Shown: positions 37,103-47,011, numbered from the stretch's first letter. The stretch is DNA of 64,000 bases from Bacteroidota bacterium (GCA_017860295.1 JAFNAS010000005.1:124001-188000), one strand, 5' to 3'. Numbers and translations are program-made. Notes: generated from the sequence alone by a model not told the origin.

Positions 37103-37222
37103 CTCCAAACACTAAATCGGGTTGCAAGCTTACTCCCACTGAATTTCTCAATATTATTGTCTGTTTTTTGACAAAAAAAAGAGCACATTCCGCAAAAAGA
37201 ATAAATTTTGAAAAAAAAACAG

Positions 37223-37230
37223 TATGTTTG
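37223..37230 (+). promoter_or_regulatory. -7 element (TATGTTTG) of the ECF sigma gene
   Basis: Matches TAnnTTTG 87 bp before the start codon. The nearest TTTG is only 12 nt upstream, so the -33 box is unclear. Confidence 0.5.
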
Positions 37231-37250
37231 CGAAAGTAATCTTATTAAAC

Positions 37251-37288
37251 TGTTGCAACATAAAAATATCATAATGCGATGTTGCAAT
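37251..37288 (+). promoter_or_regulatory. Repeated TGTTGCAA sites in the sigma-factor leader
   Basis: TGTTGCAACA (37251-37260) is a perfect 10-bp palindrome; TGTTGCAAT recurs at 37280-37288. The centre-to-centre distance of about 29 bp is close to three helical turns. Both lie downstream of the -7 element, where a bound protein would block transcription. Confidence 0.35.
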
Positions 37289-37316
37289 AAGTACAATTCA
37301 TGAAAATTCACACAGG

Positions 37317-37844
37317 ATGAAAGAACAAGCCTTTCTTCCCATAACTTCACAATCGTTTCGCAAGTTATTCGACTTGTATTACAAACCATTGTGCACTTCT
37401 TTGAACTACTACACAAGAGACGAAGCGGCCATTGAAGAAATTGTGCAGGAGGTATTTGTCAATTTGTGGGAAGCTCGAGACCAATTACAGATTGAGCATC
37501 TTAAAACCTATCTTTTTTCAGCAGCCCGTTACCGGGCTCTAAACTACCTTCGTAACAAACAACGCCAGTTTGAAATACTTGAAAATTGGGCCAAAGAAGA
37601 ATCGGAAAATCGTCAAAGCCGGAATGTTATCGACATGGACGAAATGCTTCCTCGTCTTCAAAAAGCAGTGGACATGCTACCCGAAAAGTGTCGCACCATA
37701 TTTGAACTAAGCCGTCAGGAACACCTTACCTATAAACAAATTGCCGACCGTAATAATATTTCCATTAAAACAGTTGAAAGCCAAATGAGTATTGCTTTAA
37801 AAAAAATTAGAGAATATTTCAGCAACATCAACCATTGCGGATAG
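37317..37844 (+). CDS. ECF RNA polymerase sigma factor (PUL-associated)
   Basis: A 175-residue sigma-70 family protein with region 2 (FRKLFDLYYKPLCTSLNYYTRDEAAIEEIVQEVFVNLWE-type, residues 16-55) and region 4 (LPEKCRTIFELSRQEHLTYKQIADRNNISIKTVESQMS, about 120-160). In this Bacteroidota branch the ECF factor is held by a FecR-like membrane anti-sigma and released when the partner SusC binds its glycan; the next genes are exactly those partners. It would direct transcription of the PUL downstream. It starts the locus. Confidence 0.95.
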   Translation: MKEQAFLPITSQSFRKLFDLYYKPLCTSLNYYTRDEAAIEEIVQEVFVNLWEARDQLQIEHLKTYLFSAARYRALNYLRNKQRQFEILENWAKEESENRQSRNVIDMDEMLPRLQKAVDMLPEKCRTIFELSRQEHLTYKQIADRNNISIKTVESQMSIALKKIREYFSNINHCG

Positions 37845-37999
37845 AGCTAACTCTCTGTGTATTAAATTAAATCAAAATTATTTTTCAAAAACTACAAAAA
37901 AATCACATTTCATTTAAGGGTTTTATGGATTTTACGTGTCTATTATAAACAGGTTTTAGAACAATCGACCTATAAATTTCAGAAAACACTGTATACTGA

Positions 38000-39001
38000 A
38001 TGGATACTCCTTATAATCTGATACTAAGATTTTTCAATAACGAATGTACTGTCGATGAGGTGCAAATGCTCATGACATGGAGACAAGCTTCTCCTGCCAA
38101 TGAGACCACCTACCAGGAGTTGTTGAAGACATGGCGTATCCTTGAACCTTCTACGCCAGAAGTAATTATCCCCAACAAACATAAAGTTTGGAACAACATT
38201 CAGAGCCAAATCAGAGATCAGGAAGTAAATTTTGATTGCTCCCCGACTTATTCACGTAAAAACATCTACACCATTTCCGGATTTGCTGCATCCATAGCAC
38301 TGATTTTGGGGATAGCCTTTACCTTATTACTGGTTTACAAATCACCGGCTCCTATTTCGTATGCCCATTTTGAAACGATGAAAGGAGATAAATCGCAAAT
38401 GACTTTACCCGACGGGACTAAAGTTTGGCTCAATTCCGGATCCCAACTAAGCTATGGAAGCGATTATAATCAACACGTGCGTACAGTTCAACTTTCGGGA
38501 GAAGCTTTCTTTGATGTAGTCAAAAACCCAAACCGCCCTTTTATTGTCAAAAGTGGAGGAATTGATGTCAAAGTGTTAGGAACGGCTTTCGATATCTGTG
38601 CCTATCCGGAAGACAATAACATATTTATAAGCTTGTTAAGAGGGAAAATCAGTATTGAATCGCCGGTAGATCAAAATCGACTTGCAATTCTGCATCCAAA
38701 CGAAAAAGCAATCATCAATAAAGCAAATCTACTCTGTAACGTAACACCTTGTGATGCCACAACCGAAAGCATCTGGATAAATCACAAGCTTCGATTTGAA
38801 GGGACAACTCCCGATACACTTTTCAAACAACTCAACCGCTGGTATGGGGTTAATTTTGCCTTCAACAATACACCCCGGAATGTACGTTACTGGCTGACGC
38901 TAAAGAGCGAATCGCTTTCCGAAACATTACAATTAATCAACAAAATAACACCAATAAATTATTCAATTAAAGGAGAGGAGGTTACCATAATATACAAATA
39001 A
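38000..39001 (+). CDS. FecR-family anti-sigma factor
   Basis: A 333-residue inner-membrane regulator. Residues 1-90 are the cytoplasmic anti-sigma part, 92-114 one membrane span (FAASIALILGIAFTLLLVY), and the rest is periplasmic: a FecR domain (DKSQMTLPDGTKVWLNSGSQLSY, GEAFFDVVKNPNRPFIV) and a C-terminal DUF4974 domain (LRFEGTTPDTLFKQLNRWYGV). It contacts the STN domain of the SusC encoded next and passes the signal to the ECF sigma factor encoded upstream, 155 bp away. Confidence 0.95.
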   Translation: MDTPYNLILRFFNNECTVDEVQMLMTWRQASPANETTYQELLKTWRILEPSTPEVIIPNKHKVWNNIQSQIRDQEVNFDCSPTYSRKNIYTISGFAASIALILGIAFTLLLVYKSPAPISYAHFETMKGDKSQMTLPDGTKVWLNSGSQLSYGSDYNQHVRTVQLSGEAFFDVVKNPNRPFIVKSGGIDVKVLGTAFDICAYPEDNNIFISLLRGKISIESPVDQNRLAILHPNEKAIINKANLLCNVTPCDATTESIWINHKLRFEGTTPDTLFKQLNRWYGVNFAFNNTPRNVRYWLTLKSESLSETLQLINKITPINYSIKGEEVTIIYK

Positions 39002-39002
39002 A

Positions 39003-39034
39003 AGAGCATAGGGAACGGCCATTCTCTATGCTCT
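39003..39034 (+). terminator. Hairpin behind the anti-sigma gene
   Basis: AGAGCATAG and CTATGCTCT form a 9-bp stem, extended inwards by GAA with TTC. It begins 1 bp after the FecR stop. A strong U-tract is missing (GAACAAAAC), so it may be an attenuator separating regulator and susC transcription. Confidence 0.5.
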
Positions 39035-39239
39035 GAACAAAACAGACAAGCTATTTCTTCGATCAACATTTTTCTCTTTTTTCAAGGAGACAAACGTTTG
39101 TTGTCATTTTTGCAACTACAAAAATAAGCAAAAAAGCTAATACTTCTACACCTTACAAAAGATTTGTAAACATGATGTTAGCCAGCTCATTTTACTTACC
39201 GCAAAATAACAGCAAGGCTTACCGATTGTTCCGGAAAGC

Positions 39240-39265
39240 TTATTTGTGAAACCAACCACAAATAA
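39240..39265. promoter_or_regulatory. Perfect 9-bp inverted repeat upstream of susC
   Basis: TTATTTGTG and CACAAATAA flank an 8-nt loop, 152 bp before susC. It may be an operator or leader hairpin. The rest of the 416-bp gap is AT-rich and shows a second weak pair (GCCAAC at 39347 and GTTGGC at 39381) but no gene. Confidence 0.4.
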
Positions 39266-39417
39266 CTGATTATCCTATTGATTATAGACAGAAACACTCC
39301 AATTTTAAAAAGGGATTAACGCGTAAAAAACAAACAGTATGACTCTGCCAACCTGTTATGCTGTAGCGACCTTATAAAGCGTTGGCGACTCTATTTTAAC
39401 AATTAAATTTTAATCAC

Positions 39418-42400
39418 ATGAAGAAACAAATCGCTTTGATCGTAGCGTTTTTGTCAATGTTTGGCGTCATTTTTGCACAAACCACCAAACTTGATTTATC
39501 GCTAAAAAATGTCACCCTAAAGGAGTGTTTCGCAGCAATTGAAAAGAAATGCGACTACACCTTTATGTATGACAATTCGATTGATGTAAATCAACGGGTA
39601 AGCGTAGATGCTAAGCAGGAGAACATCACTGCGGTTCTGCGCAAAGTATTTGAACACACCAACATCCGGTATGAAATTGTAGGAAAACAAATTGTGTTGA
39701 AAGAAGAGTCCTCTTCTCATCAAACCTCTGTATCGGGAAACGTTACGGACGCTCAGAAAAATCCCCTAATCGGCGCTACCGTCACCATTAAAGGAACTTC
39801 ACGCGGTTCCATCACTGACGTAGATGGAAGATTTTCGTTGAGTAACGTCCAAAAAAATGCCATTCTACACGTTTCCTACATAGGATATACCGTAAAAGAT
39901 GTACCCGTTACATCTTCCAGTGTAAACATTGTACTTCAGGAAGATACCAAACAAATTGAAGAAGTAGTGGTAATGGGCTACGGAGTTCAAAAGAAAAAAC
40001 TAGTAACCGGTGCTACTGTATCCCTGAAAGGCGAAGATCTTCAGAAACTAAACACTACTAATGCCTTACAAGCCATGCAAGGACAAACGGCAGGGGTGAA
40101 CATTACCTCCACTTCCGGGCAACCCGGCGGCGGAATCAAAGTGAATGTTCGTGGTGTTGGTACCATTGGAAACTCAAATCCGACGTATGTGGTCGACGGT
40201 GTAATTACAGGCGATATTACATACCTAAACAATGCTGACATCGCTGCTATCGATGTATTGAAAGATGCAGCATCTTGTGCCATTTACGGTGTTAACGGTG
40301 CAAATGGTGTCGTTTTGATTACTACACGAGGTGGCAGTCTGGGTGCCGGTGGAGCAACCAAAGGACAGATCTCCTTTGATTCGTATTACGGCATACAAAA
40401 CGTTGCCAGCAAAGCCAACTTATTAAATGCCCGCGAATATGCCACTATTATAAATGAAGCCGCTGTCAATTCGGGAGGATCGCCCTATTTTACTCAAAAT
40501 CAAATTGCTGCCATGGGATCGGGAACAAACTGGATGAATGAAATGTTCTCCAAAAATGTTCCGACACAAAATTACAATATTGCAGCAAACGGAGGCAATC
40601 AGACCTCCATTTATTCGCTTGCATTTTCATATACCCAACAGGGAGGTATTCTTGGTGGTTGCGATTTATCTAATTATCAACGTTACAATTTTCGCGCAAA
40701 CACAGAACATAAAATGTATGGCAATTTCCTTAAACTTGGAGAACACATTACCTATTCTCACATCAATCAGAAAGGAATTAGAGATGCTGGTATTTTTAGC
40801 AATACTTTACGTGCCGCCTTACAAGTCTCTCCATTTCTCTTAAATCAAAAGGATGCCAGTGGTAATTATTTGAGTAGTGCAACCTCAGCCGCTTATAACG
40901 GCTATTATAACGGATCTTGGTACAATGTAGAATCAAATCCATATGCTTCAATGATATATAATAACCAAAACGAAACAAAATCAGATAAGTTATTGGGAGA
41001 TGTGTATGCCGAAATACAGCCTATCAAAAACCTGAAAATCAAGTCAACGTTTGGTTTAGAATATACGGGGAGCAGTCTTCATAGTTATCTTCCTATTTAT
41101 TCTCTTTCGGCTTATGACTACAACACGGCTGAAAGAATAACACAAAATAGCACAAAAGGCTATACCTGGAATTTGGATAACACAATCAATTATATTTTCA
41201 AACTGAATAAACATACCTTTGACGTGCTGGTTGGTAATTCACTTCGAAAGTATCAGGGTAGTTATATAAACGGGGTAAATCAGGGTACTACTCTCTTTGG
41301 TGACCTTACTCATGCCTATCTGAGTAATTCAACTACAACTTCTGTAGCATCCTCTTCTACACCACAAATTATCACCAATTCGATGAATCTAACAGGTAAT
41401 GCCTACTCGGTGGTTGCACATGCATCTTTCTTTGGACGTATCAATTACAACTACAACGAAACCTATATGGCCACTATGGTTTTCCGAACCGATGGTTCTA
41501 CCTATTTTGCCAAAGGGAATCAGTGGGGATATTTTCCTTCTGTTTCGGCAGGCTGGGTTGTATCTAATGAAAAATGGATGGAGCCTACCAATAAATGGAT
41601 GGACTTTTTGAAACTTCGAGCCAGCTGGGGGTCCAATGGTAACGACAATATTTCTTCTGCATTCGCTTATCAATCGTTAATTACGTTATCAAATGCCACT
41701 TATAACATTGGGGGAACAGACGTTGCCGGTTCTTATCCATCCACTATCGGAACTTCAAACCTGAAATGGGAAACATCCAAACAGCTTGACTTCGGCCTCG
41801 ATGCACGCTTCTTTAGCGGAAAACTGAATGCCAACTTCGACTGGTACAGAAAAACTACCAATAATTGGTTGGTACAGGCGCCTGTTTACGGAACGACAGG
41901 TGTATCTTCTGCTCCTTACATTAATGGCGGTAGCGTAACTAATTCCGGAATAGAAATTCAATTGTCATACAACAACAAAATTGGGAAAAATTTCAAATAC
42001 ACTGTTACGGGTACGTATACTTACAATAAAAACAACGTAACCGACATCCCCACTTCAGATGGAATTATTCATGGTGGAACACAAATTCTATATAATACCT
42101 CCACCGAATTCTACCGAGCCCAGTCAGGTCATGCTATCGGTTATTTTTGGGGATATAAAACAGCCGGCGTTTTCCAGAATGAGTCTCAAATCAAAGCTTA
42201 CACAAACAACAAAGGCATTGAATTACAACCAAATGCGAAGCCTGGTGATGTAATATATGTGGATATCAATGGTGACGGAAGCATCAATGCAAGCGATAAA
42301 ACAGATATTGGCGATCCCAATCCTCATCATCTGTTCGGAGCAAGCTTTTCATGCTCTTATAAAAACTTTGATTTTGCGGTAAATGCCAGTGGAGTTGCTG

Positions 42401-42822
42401 GAAATAAAATCGTTCAATCGTATCGGGAACTTACAAACCATTATACCAATTGGACAAATGCAATTCTCGGACGTTGGCATGGCGAAGGCACCTCCAATTC
42501 GATGCCAAGAGTGACAGAAGACAATTCCAACTGGACTAATTTCTCCGATCTTTATATCCATAACGGGGCCTATTTACGCCTTTCCAATATCACCCTTGGT
42601 TATGACTTTACCAATTTAATCAAATGTAAATACATCAGTCAATGCCGTTTGTATTTGTCGGCCGAAAACCTTTTTACCTTAACTAAATACAATGGTATGG
42701 ATCCTGAAGTCGGCTTTAGTGCTCAAGGATCCAATTCTGTCTACAATTTCGGTCAGGGTGTCGATATCGGATTCTATCCACGTCCACAAACCTATCTGAT
42801 AGGCCTCAATGTTAAATTCTAA
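39418..42822 (+). CDS. SusC/RagA-family TonB-dependent glycan importer with STN signalling domain
   Basis: A 1134-residue outer-membrane transporter. Order: signal peptide (ends FGVIFAQ), STN domain (about 22-98; LDLSLKNVTLKECFAAIEKK), carboxypeptidase-like domain (about 104-172), TonB box and plug (EVVVMGYG through NVRGVGTIGNSNPTYVVDGVI), and the barrel, ending in VKF. It imports oligosaccharides held by the SusD lid in a TonB-dependent way. The STN domain marks it as a signalling receptor that touches the FecR anti-sigma encoded just upstream. susD follows after 12 bp. Confidence 0.97.
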   Translation: MKKQIALIVAFLSMFGVIFAQTTKLDLSLKNVTLKECFAAIEKKCDYTFMYDNSIDVNQRVSVDAKQENITAVLRKVFEHTNIRYEIVGKQIVLKEESSSHQTSVSGNVTDAQKNPLIGATVTIKGTSRGSITDVDGRFSLSNVQKNAILHVSYIGYTVKDVPVTSSSVNIVLQEDTKQIEEVVVMGYGVQKKKLVTGATVSLKGEDLQKLNTTNALQAMQGQTAGVNITSTSGQPGGGIKVNVRGVGTIGNSNPTYVVDGVITGDITYLNNADIAAIDVLKDAASCAIYGVNGANGVVLITTRGGSLGAGGATKGQISFDSYYGIQNVASKANLLNAREYATIINEAAVNSGGSPYFTQNQIAAMGSGTNWMNEMFSKNVPTQNYNIAANGGNQTSIYSLAFSYTQQGGILGGCDLSNYQRYNFRANTEHKMYGNFLKLGEHITYSHINQKGIRDAGIFSNTLRAALQVSPFLLNQKDASGNYLSSATSAAYNGYYNGSWYNVESNPYASMIYNNQNETKSDKLLGDVYAEIQPIKNLKIKSTFGLEYTGSSLHSYLPIYSLSAYDYNTAERITQNSTKGYTWNLDNTINYIFKLNKHTFDVLVGNSLRKYQGSYINGVNQGTTLFGDLTHAYLSNSTTTSVASSSTPQIITNSMNLTGNAYSVVAHASFFGRINYNYNETYMATMVFRTDGSTYFAKGNQWGYFPSVSAGWVVSNEKWMEPTNKWMDFLKLRASWGSNGNDNISSAFAYQSLITLSNATYNIGGTDVAGSYPSTIGTSNLKWETSKQLDFGLDARFFSGKLNANFDWYRKTTNNWLVQAPVYGTTGVSSAPYINGGSVTNSGIEIQLSYNNKIGKNFKYTVTGTYTYNKNNVTDIPTSDGIIHGGTQILYNTSTEFYRAQSGHAIGYFWGYKTAGVFQNESQIKAYTNNKGIELQPNAKPGDVIYVDINGDGSINASDKTDIGDPNPHHLFGASFSCSYKNFDFAVNASGVAGNKIVQSYRELTNHYTNWTNAILGRWHGEGTSNSMPRVTEDNSNWTNFSDLYIHNGAYLRLSNITLGYDFTNLIKCKYISQCRLYLSAENLFTLTKYNGMDPEVGFSAQGSNSVYNFGQGVDIGFYPRPQTYLIGLNVKF

Positions 42823-42834
42823 ATTCAAAAACAC

Positions 42835-44433
42835 ATGAAAACATATAACATATTTATCACTGCGGCTATAGCACTGTTCACTCTCGGATCTTGCAGTAAT
42901 TTTTTAACAACTGAACTGACAGATCAAAAAACCAGTGACAGCTACTATAAAACGCCCTCCGATGCATATACCGCATTAGTCGGATGCTATAACGGACTTA
43001 ACCTGATTTGGAGCGACAACAGTTATGCTTTCCCTGTTGCCTCCGAAGTTTATTCGGATAATTGTTTCGGTGGTACCGGAACTTCCGATGGTCACGATTA
43101 TGATGTACTCGATCAGTTCGACATAACTCTGGCTCCATCGTATGTTTCGCTCTACGAAAATGATTGGAAACGTTACTATCAAGCCATTTATCGCTGTAAT
43201 GAACTATTAGACAAACTCGACCAGGTTGAATGGGGCTCTAGTTCATCCCTCAAAAATCAATACGAAGCAGAAGCAAAGTTCTTACGTGCTTTCTTTTACT
43301 TTGATTTGGTTCGTTTGTTTGAAAAAGTGCCGTTGATTACAACTCCAACCAGCGAACTTGTTGCCCAAGCAGATCCGGCAGACATCTATAAACAAATAAT
43401 GAGTGATCTTCGATTTGCAATTAATAATATGCCAACCACAGCCTATTCGAGTAGCTTGACAACTGTAGGGAGAGCCACCAAATGGGCTGCAGAATCGTTG
43501 CTTGCCCGTGTTTATCTTTTCTATTCAGGTTACTACAGCGCCACATCAATAGGCGATGAGACTTCAGCTACGGCTTTGGCAGCTGTAGAAGATGTTATCA
43601 GTAATAGCGGACATGATTTACTTGCCGATTTTACTACTTTATGGCCAGCAGCTTCAGTAGCAAAAGGAGTTACCTATGCCGGAGAAGATAACAAAGAGGT
43701 GGTGTTTGCCATCAAATATACTGGAAACGGAACTTCTACGAACAACAACATCACTGGCAATAAATGGCTGATAATGGAAGGCATTCGTAACAATGGAGTA
43801 GGCATTTATCCTTATGGTTATGGATGGGGTGCTTGCACTGTCGATCCTAAGTTAGTAGCTCAGTTCGACAAGACCAACGACAGCCGTTACTTTGCATCAA
43901 TTACCTCCATTAATGACGAGAAACTGGCATTTTCAAATTCATCCGATTGTCGCGAATATACCGGATATTACTTGAAAAAATATAGTCCACAAAGCGATGT
44001 TGATAATAATTCGTTACCAACAACCGATTATCAATATGCTCAAGCTCAGGATTATTATGTTATCCGTTATGCAGATGTATTGTTGATGGCGGCAGAACTT
44101 GGCAGTACCAATGCAGCGACTTATTACAACAAAGTGCATCAACGCGCAATTCCTACTGCTGCGACGGTATCTTCAGTAACGAAGTCCGATATTCTGGCCG
44201 AACGCAGACTGGAGTTTGTGGGAGAAGGTATTCGTTATTGGGATTTACTACGCCAAGGACTGGCCACCGCAGCAAGCACTATTGCCAATAACACTACTTG
44301 GACGGTAGCTACCGGTACACCATCGGTTACGAAAATAACCACTAACATCACTACTACCCGCGGATTTCAACAGATTCCGGCCGATGAGATAACACTTTCG
44401 GGTGGTGTGTTGAAACAGAATGCCGGATGGTAA
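42835..44433 (+). CDS. RagB/SusD-family surface glycan-binding lipoprotein
   Basis: A 532-residue lipoprotein with lipobox LGSCS (Cys 20). It has the SusD helical scaffold: NFLTTELTDQKTSDSYYKTPSDAYTA-type N-terminus, YYQAIYRCNELLDKLDQVEW, EAKFLRAFFYFDLVRLFEKVPL (the family signature) and ILAERRLEFVGEGIRYWDLLR near the C-terminus. It sits as a lid on the SusC barrel and binds the glycan. It lies 12 bp behind susC. Confidence 0.97.
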   Translation: MKTYNIFITAAIALFTLGSCSNFLTTELTDQKTSDSYYKTPSDAYTALVGCYNGLNLIWSDNSYAFPVASEVYSDNCFGGTGTSDGHDYDVLDQFDITLAPSYVSLYENDWKRYYQAIYRCNELLDKLDQVEWGSSSSLKNQYEAEAKFLRAFFYFDLVRLFEKVPLITTPTSELVAQADPADIYKQIMSDLRFAINNMPTTAYSSSLTTVGRATKWAAESLLARVYLFYSGYYSATSIGDETSATALAAVEDVISNSGHDLLADFTTLWPAASVAKGVTYAGEDNKEVVFAIKYTGNGTSTNNNITGNKWLIMEGIRNNGVGIYPYGYGWGACTVDPKLVAQFDKTNDSRYFASITSINDEKLAFSNSSDCREYTGYYLKKYSPQSDVDNNSLPTTDYQYAQAQDYYVIRYADVLLMAAELGSTNAATYYNKVHQRAIPTAATVSSVTKSDILAERRLEFVGEGIRYWDLLRQGLATAASTIANNTTWTVATGTPSVTKITTNITTTRGFQQIPADEITLSGGVLKQNAGW

Positions 44434-44460
44434 TTTATTAACTGTTAAAATCATATCATT

Positions 44461-45804
44461 ATGAAAAAGATATTATCATTTTTTGCAATTGCCATTGGAG
44501 CGATGCTTTGGGTAAGCTGCCAAAGTGATTTGGCATTGGAAACATTGCCTGCTACAGCCACGTTCCAAGTTACGCAGGATTTAACAACGGATCCTGGAGG
44601 TAACACGGTAATACTAAAAAACACGACCCCTAACTCCATCCCCCATTTTGATTATGGATCGGGAACTTCTACCAGTCAAACGGATACTATCCATTTTCCA
44701 TTCGCTGGTAAATATGCCATCAAATTTTATGCTTGCGTACAGGGGGGTATCGTTCAAGGAGTTACCGACACTGTTGTTGTAACGGCCAACAACCTCAATT
44801 ACGTCAACGACCCGCTATGGACAAACCTTACCGGAGGAGTAGGAAAATCGAAGGTGTGGATCCCAGACAATGGTAATTACGGTTTTTGTGCAGGGTTTAT
44901 GTCGTATGCTGACCCAAGTGCAACACAGGCTTTTGAAAACTATACCATCAACTGGGATCCGGGAAACAGCAATGCCGGAGCAACCAACACCGATCTGAGC
45001 GGAACCATGACATTCGACTTGATAGGAGGTGCTCATCTAAATGTCGTAAAACCGAATGAACCTACGGCTTCTACCAGTGGAACATATTTTTTGGATGCAA
45101 CCAACCATACGTTGTCGACCACGGATGTTTCGATATTGAGAATAGCATCCCTGATTTCAGGTGTTACCAACTGGACCAATAGTGTCAAAATTCTAGAATT
45201 AACGGCAAATCAATTGCGCATTGCCGTCTTAAGAACAGATCCGACACAAAATGTTTGGTACGAAGTGTACAACTTTGTTTCAAAAGCGTATGCTGACAGC
45301 TATGTTGCTCCTGCCGTAACCTATTCCGAACCTATTAAAACCAGTTTTACCAAAGACGATCTTGTCGGAACTTGGAAATACAGTCTCAATAGCGAGAATT
45401 GGGTTGGATGGGAAGTAACCGGCTCAAAAAAAGGAGGTTCACTCTTAAATAACTGGACAACGCGAGCTGCCATGGTTTCTGATCTAACCAGCTGGGGTGC
45501 AAGTAACGCAGCCGCCACATTTGCAACTGCCGATAACAACGTGTACACTTTCAACTCAGATGGTACTTGCACATTGAATGGAATTGCAAATTCTTATACC
45601 GTAACCAATGGAGTAATCAGTTTTGGAACACCTTTGACCGGTAACGAATGGAGCCTGATCTGGATAGCTCTATCCGGCTCCAAAATCAGCGTTCTAAACG
45701 TGACAACAATTGGTACAACGGCATATAAAAGCAATGGCATTTGGATTGGAATCCAAAACGGAACAAAACAGGAAGATCAAGCTGTCCAATTAATTAAACA
45801 GTAA
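44461..45804 (+). CDS. Surface glycan-binding-type lipoprotein (SusE/F position)
   Basis: A 447-residue lipoprotein with lipobox WVSCQ (Cys 20). The N-terminal part (about 30-110) is PKD/Ig-like (TATFQVTQDL, DTIHFPFAGKYAIKFYACVQGG). The remainder is beta-rich with many Trp and Tyr, including NWTNSVKILEL and GTWKYSLNSENWVGWEV, as in carbohydrate-binding sandwiches. The place behind susD, 27 bp away, is that of SusE/F-like or SGBP-B proteins, which hold glycan at the cell surface. There is no strong family match that I recognise, so binding is inferred mainly from position and composition. A terminator follows. Confidence 0.8.
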   Translation: MKKILSFFAIAIGAMLWVSCQSDLALETLPATATFQVTQDLTTDPGGNTVILKNTTPNSIPHFDYGSGTSTSQTDTIHFPFAGKYAIKFYACVQGGIVQGVTDTVVVTANNLNYVNDPLWTNLTGGVGKSKVWIPDNGNYGFCAGFMSYADPSATQAFENYTINWDPGNSNAGATNTDLSGTMTFDLIGGAHLNVVKPNEPTASTSGTYFLDATNHTLSTTDVSILRIASLISGVTNWTNSVKILELTANQLRIAVLRTDPTQNVWYEVYNFVSKAYADSYVAPAVTYSEPIKTSFTKDDLVGTWKYSLNSENWVGWEVTGSKKGGSLLNNWTTRAAMVSDLTSWGASNAAATFATADNNVYTFNSDGTCTLNGIANSYTVTNGVISFGTPLTGNEWSLIWIALSGSKISVLNVTTIGTTAYKSNGIWIGIQNGTKQEDQAVQLIKQ

Positions 45805-45833
45805 AAAATAGGCTTTTACATTTGAGAAATAAA

Positions 45834-45863
45834 TAAGGGTGTCCAAACTATTGAACACCCTTA
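45834..45863. terminator. Terminator behind the surface lipoprotein
   Basis: TAAGGGTGT and ACACCCTTA form a perfect 9-bp stem with a 12-nt loop, 29 bp after the stop. It is followed by TAAAAAT on the plus strand and by TTTATTT on the minus strand, so it could work in either direction. It separates the Sus genes from the enzyme genes. Confidence 0.6.
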
Positions 45864-45899
45864 TAAAAATAAAAATCGACAAAATGTCTCAATTTTTAG

Positions 45900-46322
45900 A
45901 TGTCAAATGGAATGTTATGTTGCTACAAATTATCTTCATTTCTATCTAGTGCAACTTTACAATTTCAAGGCATCATCCAATTAGGTGCATCATCTAAATG
46001 CAATAGTCAAATTATCCCCTTTCCTGATTTTTATGTCAATTCTTTTGTCAGCCAAGCAGGATGGGATCTGTTTACATCTGGCATATCAACATTATCAACA
46101 TAAAATGTAAATTATTATGATCCTATAAATATATCAGGATCTGCTCTAAGATCTATAACACAAAGCGTCCTTACAGGAGAACATCACCTTGGATTTAGTA
46201 TTTTAGACCAAAATGAGGCTTATGATAGCATAGAATATATCCTTGATAATGTGTTATTTATACAATCAGAATCAATACAAAAGACAATGAGATTGTCAAG
46301 CAACAAACAGAATTGGTATTAG
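45900..46322 (+). pseudogene. Possible gene remnant interrupted by one stop
   Basis: One frame is open from an ATG at 45900 through a single in-frame TAA at 46101-46103 to a TAG at 46320-46322, about 141 codons in all. The part after the internal stop reads plausibly as beta-sheet protein (YYDPINISGSALRS, YDSIEYILDNVLFIQ), and a good terminator follows 17 bp behind the second stop, which suggests a former gene rather than random sequence. The IDNV-like end recalls carbohydrate-binding beta sandwiches, but I cannot name a family. No clear promoter or ribosome site. Confidence 0.35.
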
Positions 46323-46338
46323 TTGAAAATTAGGTAGA

Positions 46339-46377
46339 GGCTGGTTGTTCCAGCAAGAAGGACACAGCCAGCCTTTT
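46339..46377 (+). terminator. Intrinsic terminator behind the remnant
   Basis: GGCTGG and CCAGCC form the base of an imperfect stem, followed by TTTTCTATTT. Confidence 0.65.
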
Positions 46378-46547
46378 CTATTTCCAACGTTGCACAAAGC
46401 AAACTTGTCTCGAACTTTTACAGATGTTCTAAATCTCCGATTCCCAGATTATTCACATTACACAAGTCATTCTCCCCAAAAAACAAAACATTAGCAATTG
46501 CAAAAAAAGTATCATTATTCATCTCTTCCATTCTCTATCTTTGGATC

Positions 46548-46670
46548 ATGAAGATTGAGAACAGACAGTCACGATTGGGCTTAAAAAAGAACGACAAAGA
46601 GCATATTTATAAGTACTTTATCTATCTATTTTTAATAGCAATGCCTGTCCTGATTGAAAAATATCTATAA
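46548..46670 (+). CDS. Possible 40-residue single-span membrane protein
   Basis: An ATG at 46548 opens 40 codons: a charged N-terminus (MKIENRQSRLGLKKNDKEH) followed by a hydrophobic stretch (YFIYLFLIAMPVLI) and a short basic end. A TATCTTTG -7 element lies at 46536-46543, so a transcript would start at or just after the ATG, which argues against it unless translation is leaderless. It is in the 1.3-kb gap of the PUL. The remaining gap sequence, about 46671-47000, shows no gene that I can support. Confidence 0.25.
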   Translation: MKIENRQSRLGLKKNDKEHIYKYFIYLFLIAMPVLIEKYL

Positions 46671-47011
46671 TTTTACTATTTCATAAAACTGATATTACTC
46701 ATCACACCGATACTTTTCATATCGTCTTTTCCGGCAAAAGCAACACTCTTTGAGAATCTATAAACCGATTATTTCGGATAAAAAAAACTTTTCTCACATA
46801 GAGCTGTGCGTTGAGCGACAACCGGATTAGCATCGGTAACGACAAATGGAGGTTTCGGATTGACAAACAGAACAGATGTCCTGTTTGCCGCAATCGGTTC
46901 TTTGGAGTGCAATAATAAGGGGAGTTTCACCAGATAAAAACAGGACATATCCCGTCTGAATTTTGATTGATAATCGTTAGAAAAAGCTGTAATCATTATG
47001 GGTTTAATATG

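Noticed and set aside
37317-38999. Iron-citrate type FecI/FecR uptake system
   Set aside because: The partner is a SusC/SusD pair with glycosidases downstream, so the regulators serve glycan sensing, not iron.
46769-46996. A 75-codon minus-strand frame in the PUL gap
   Set aside because: No promoter, ribosome site or known motif on that strand; it cannot be excluded but is not supported.
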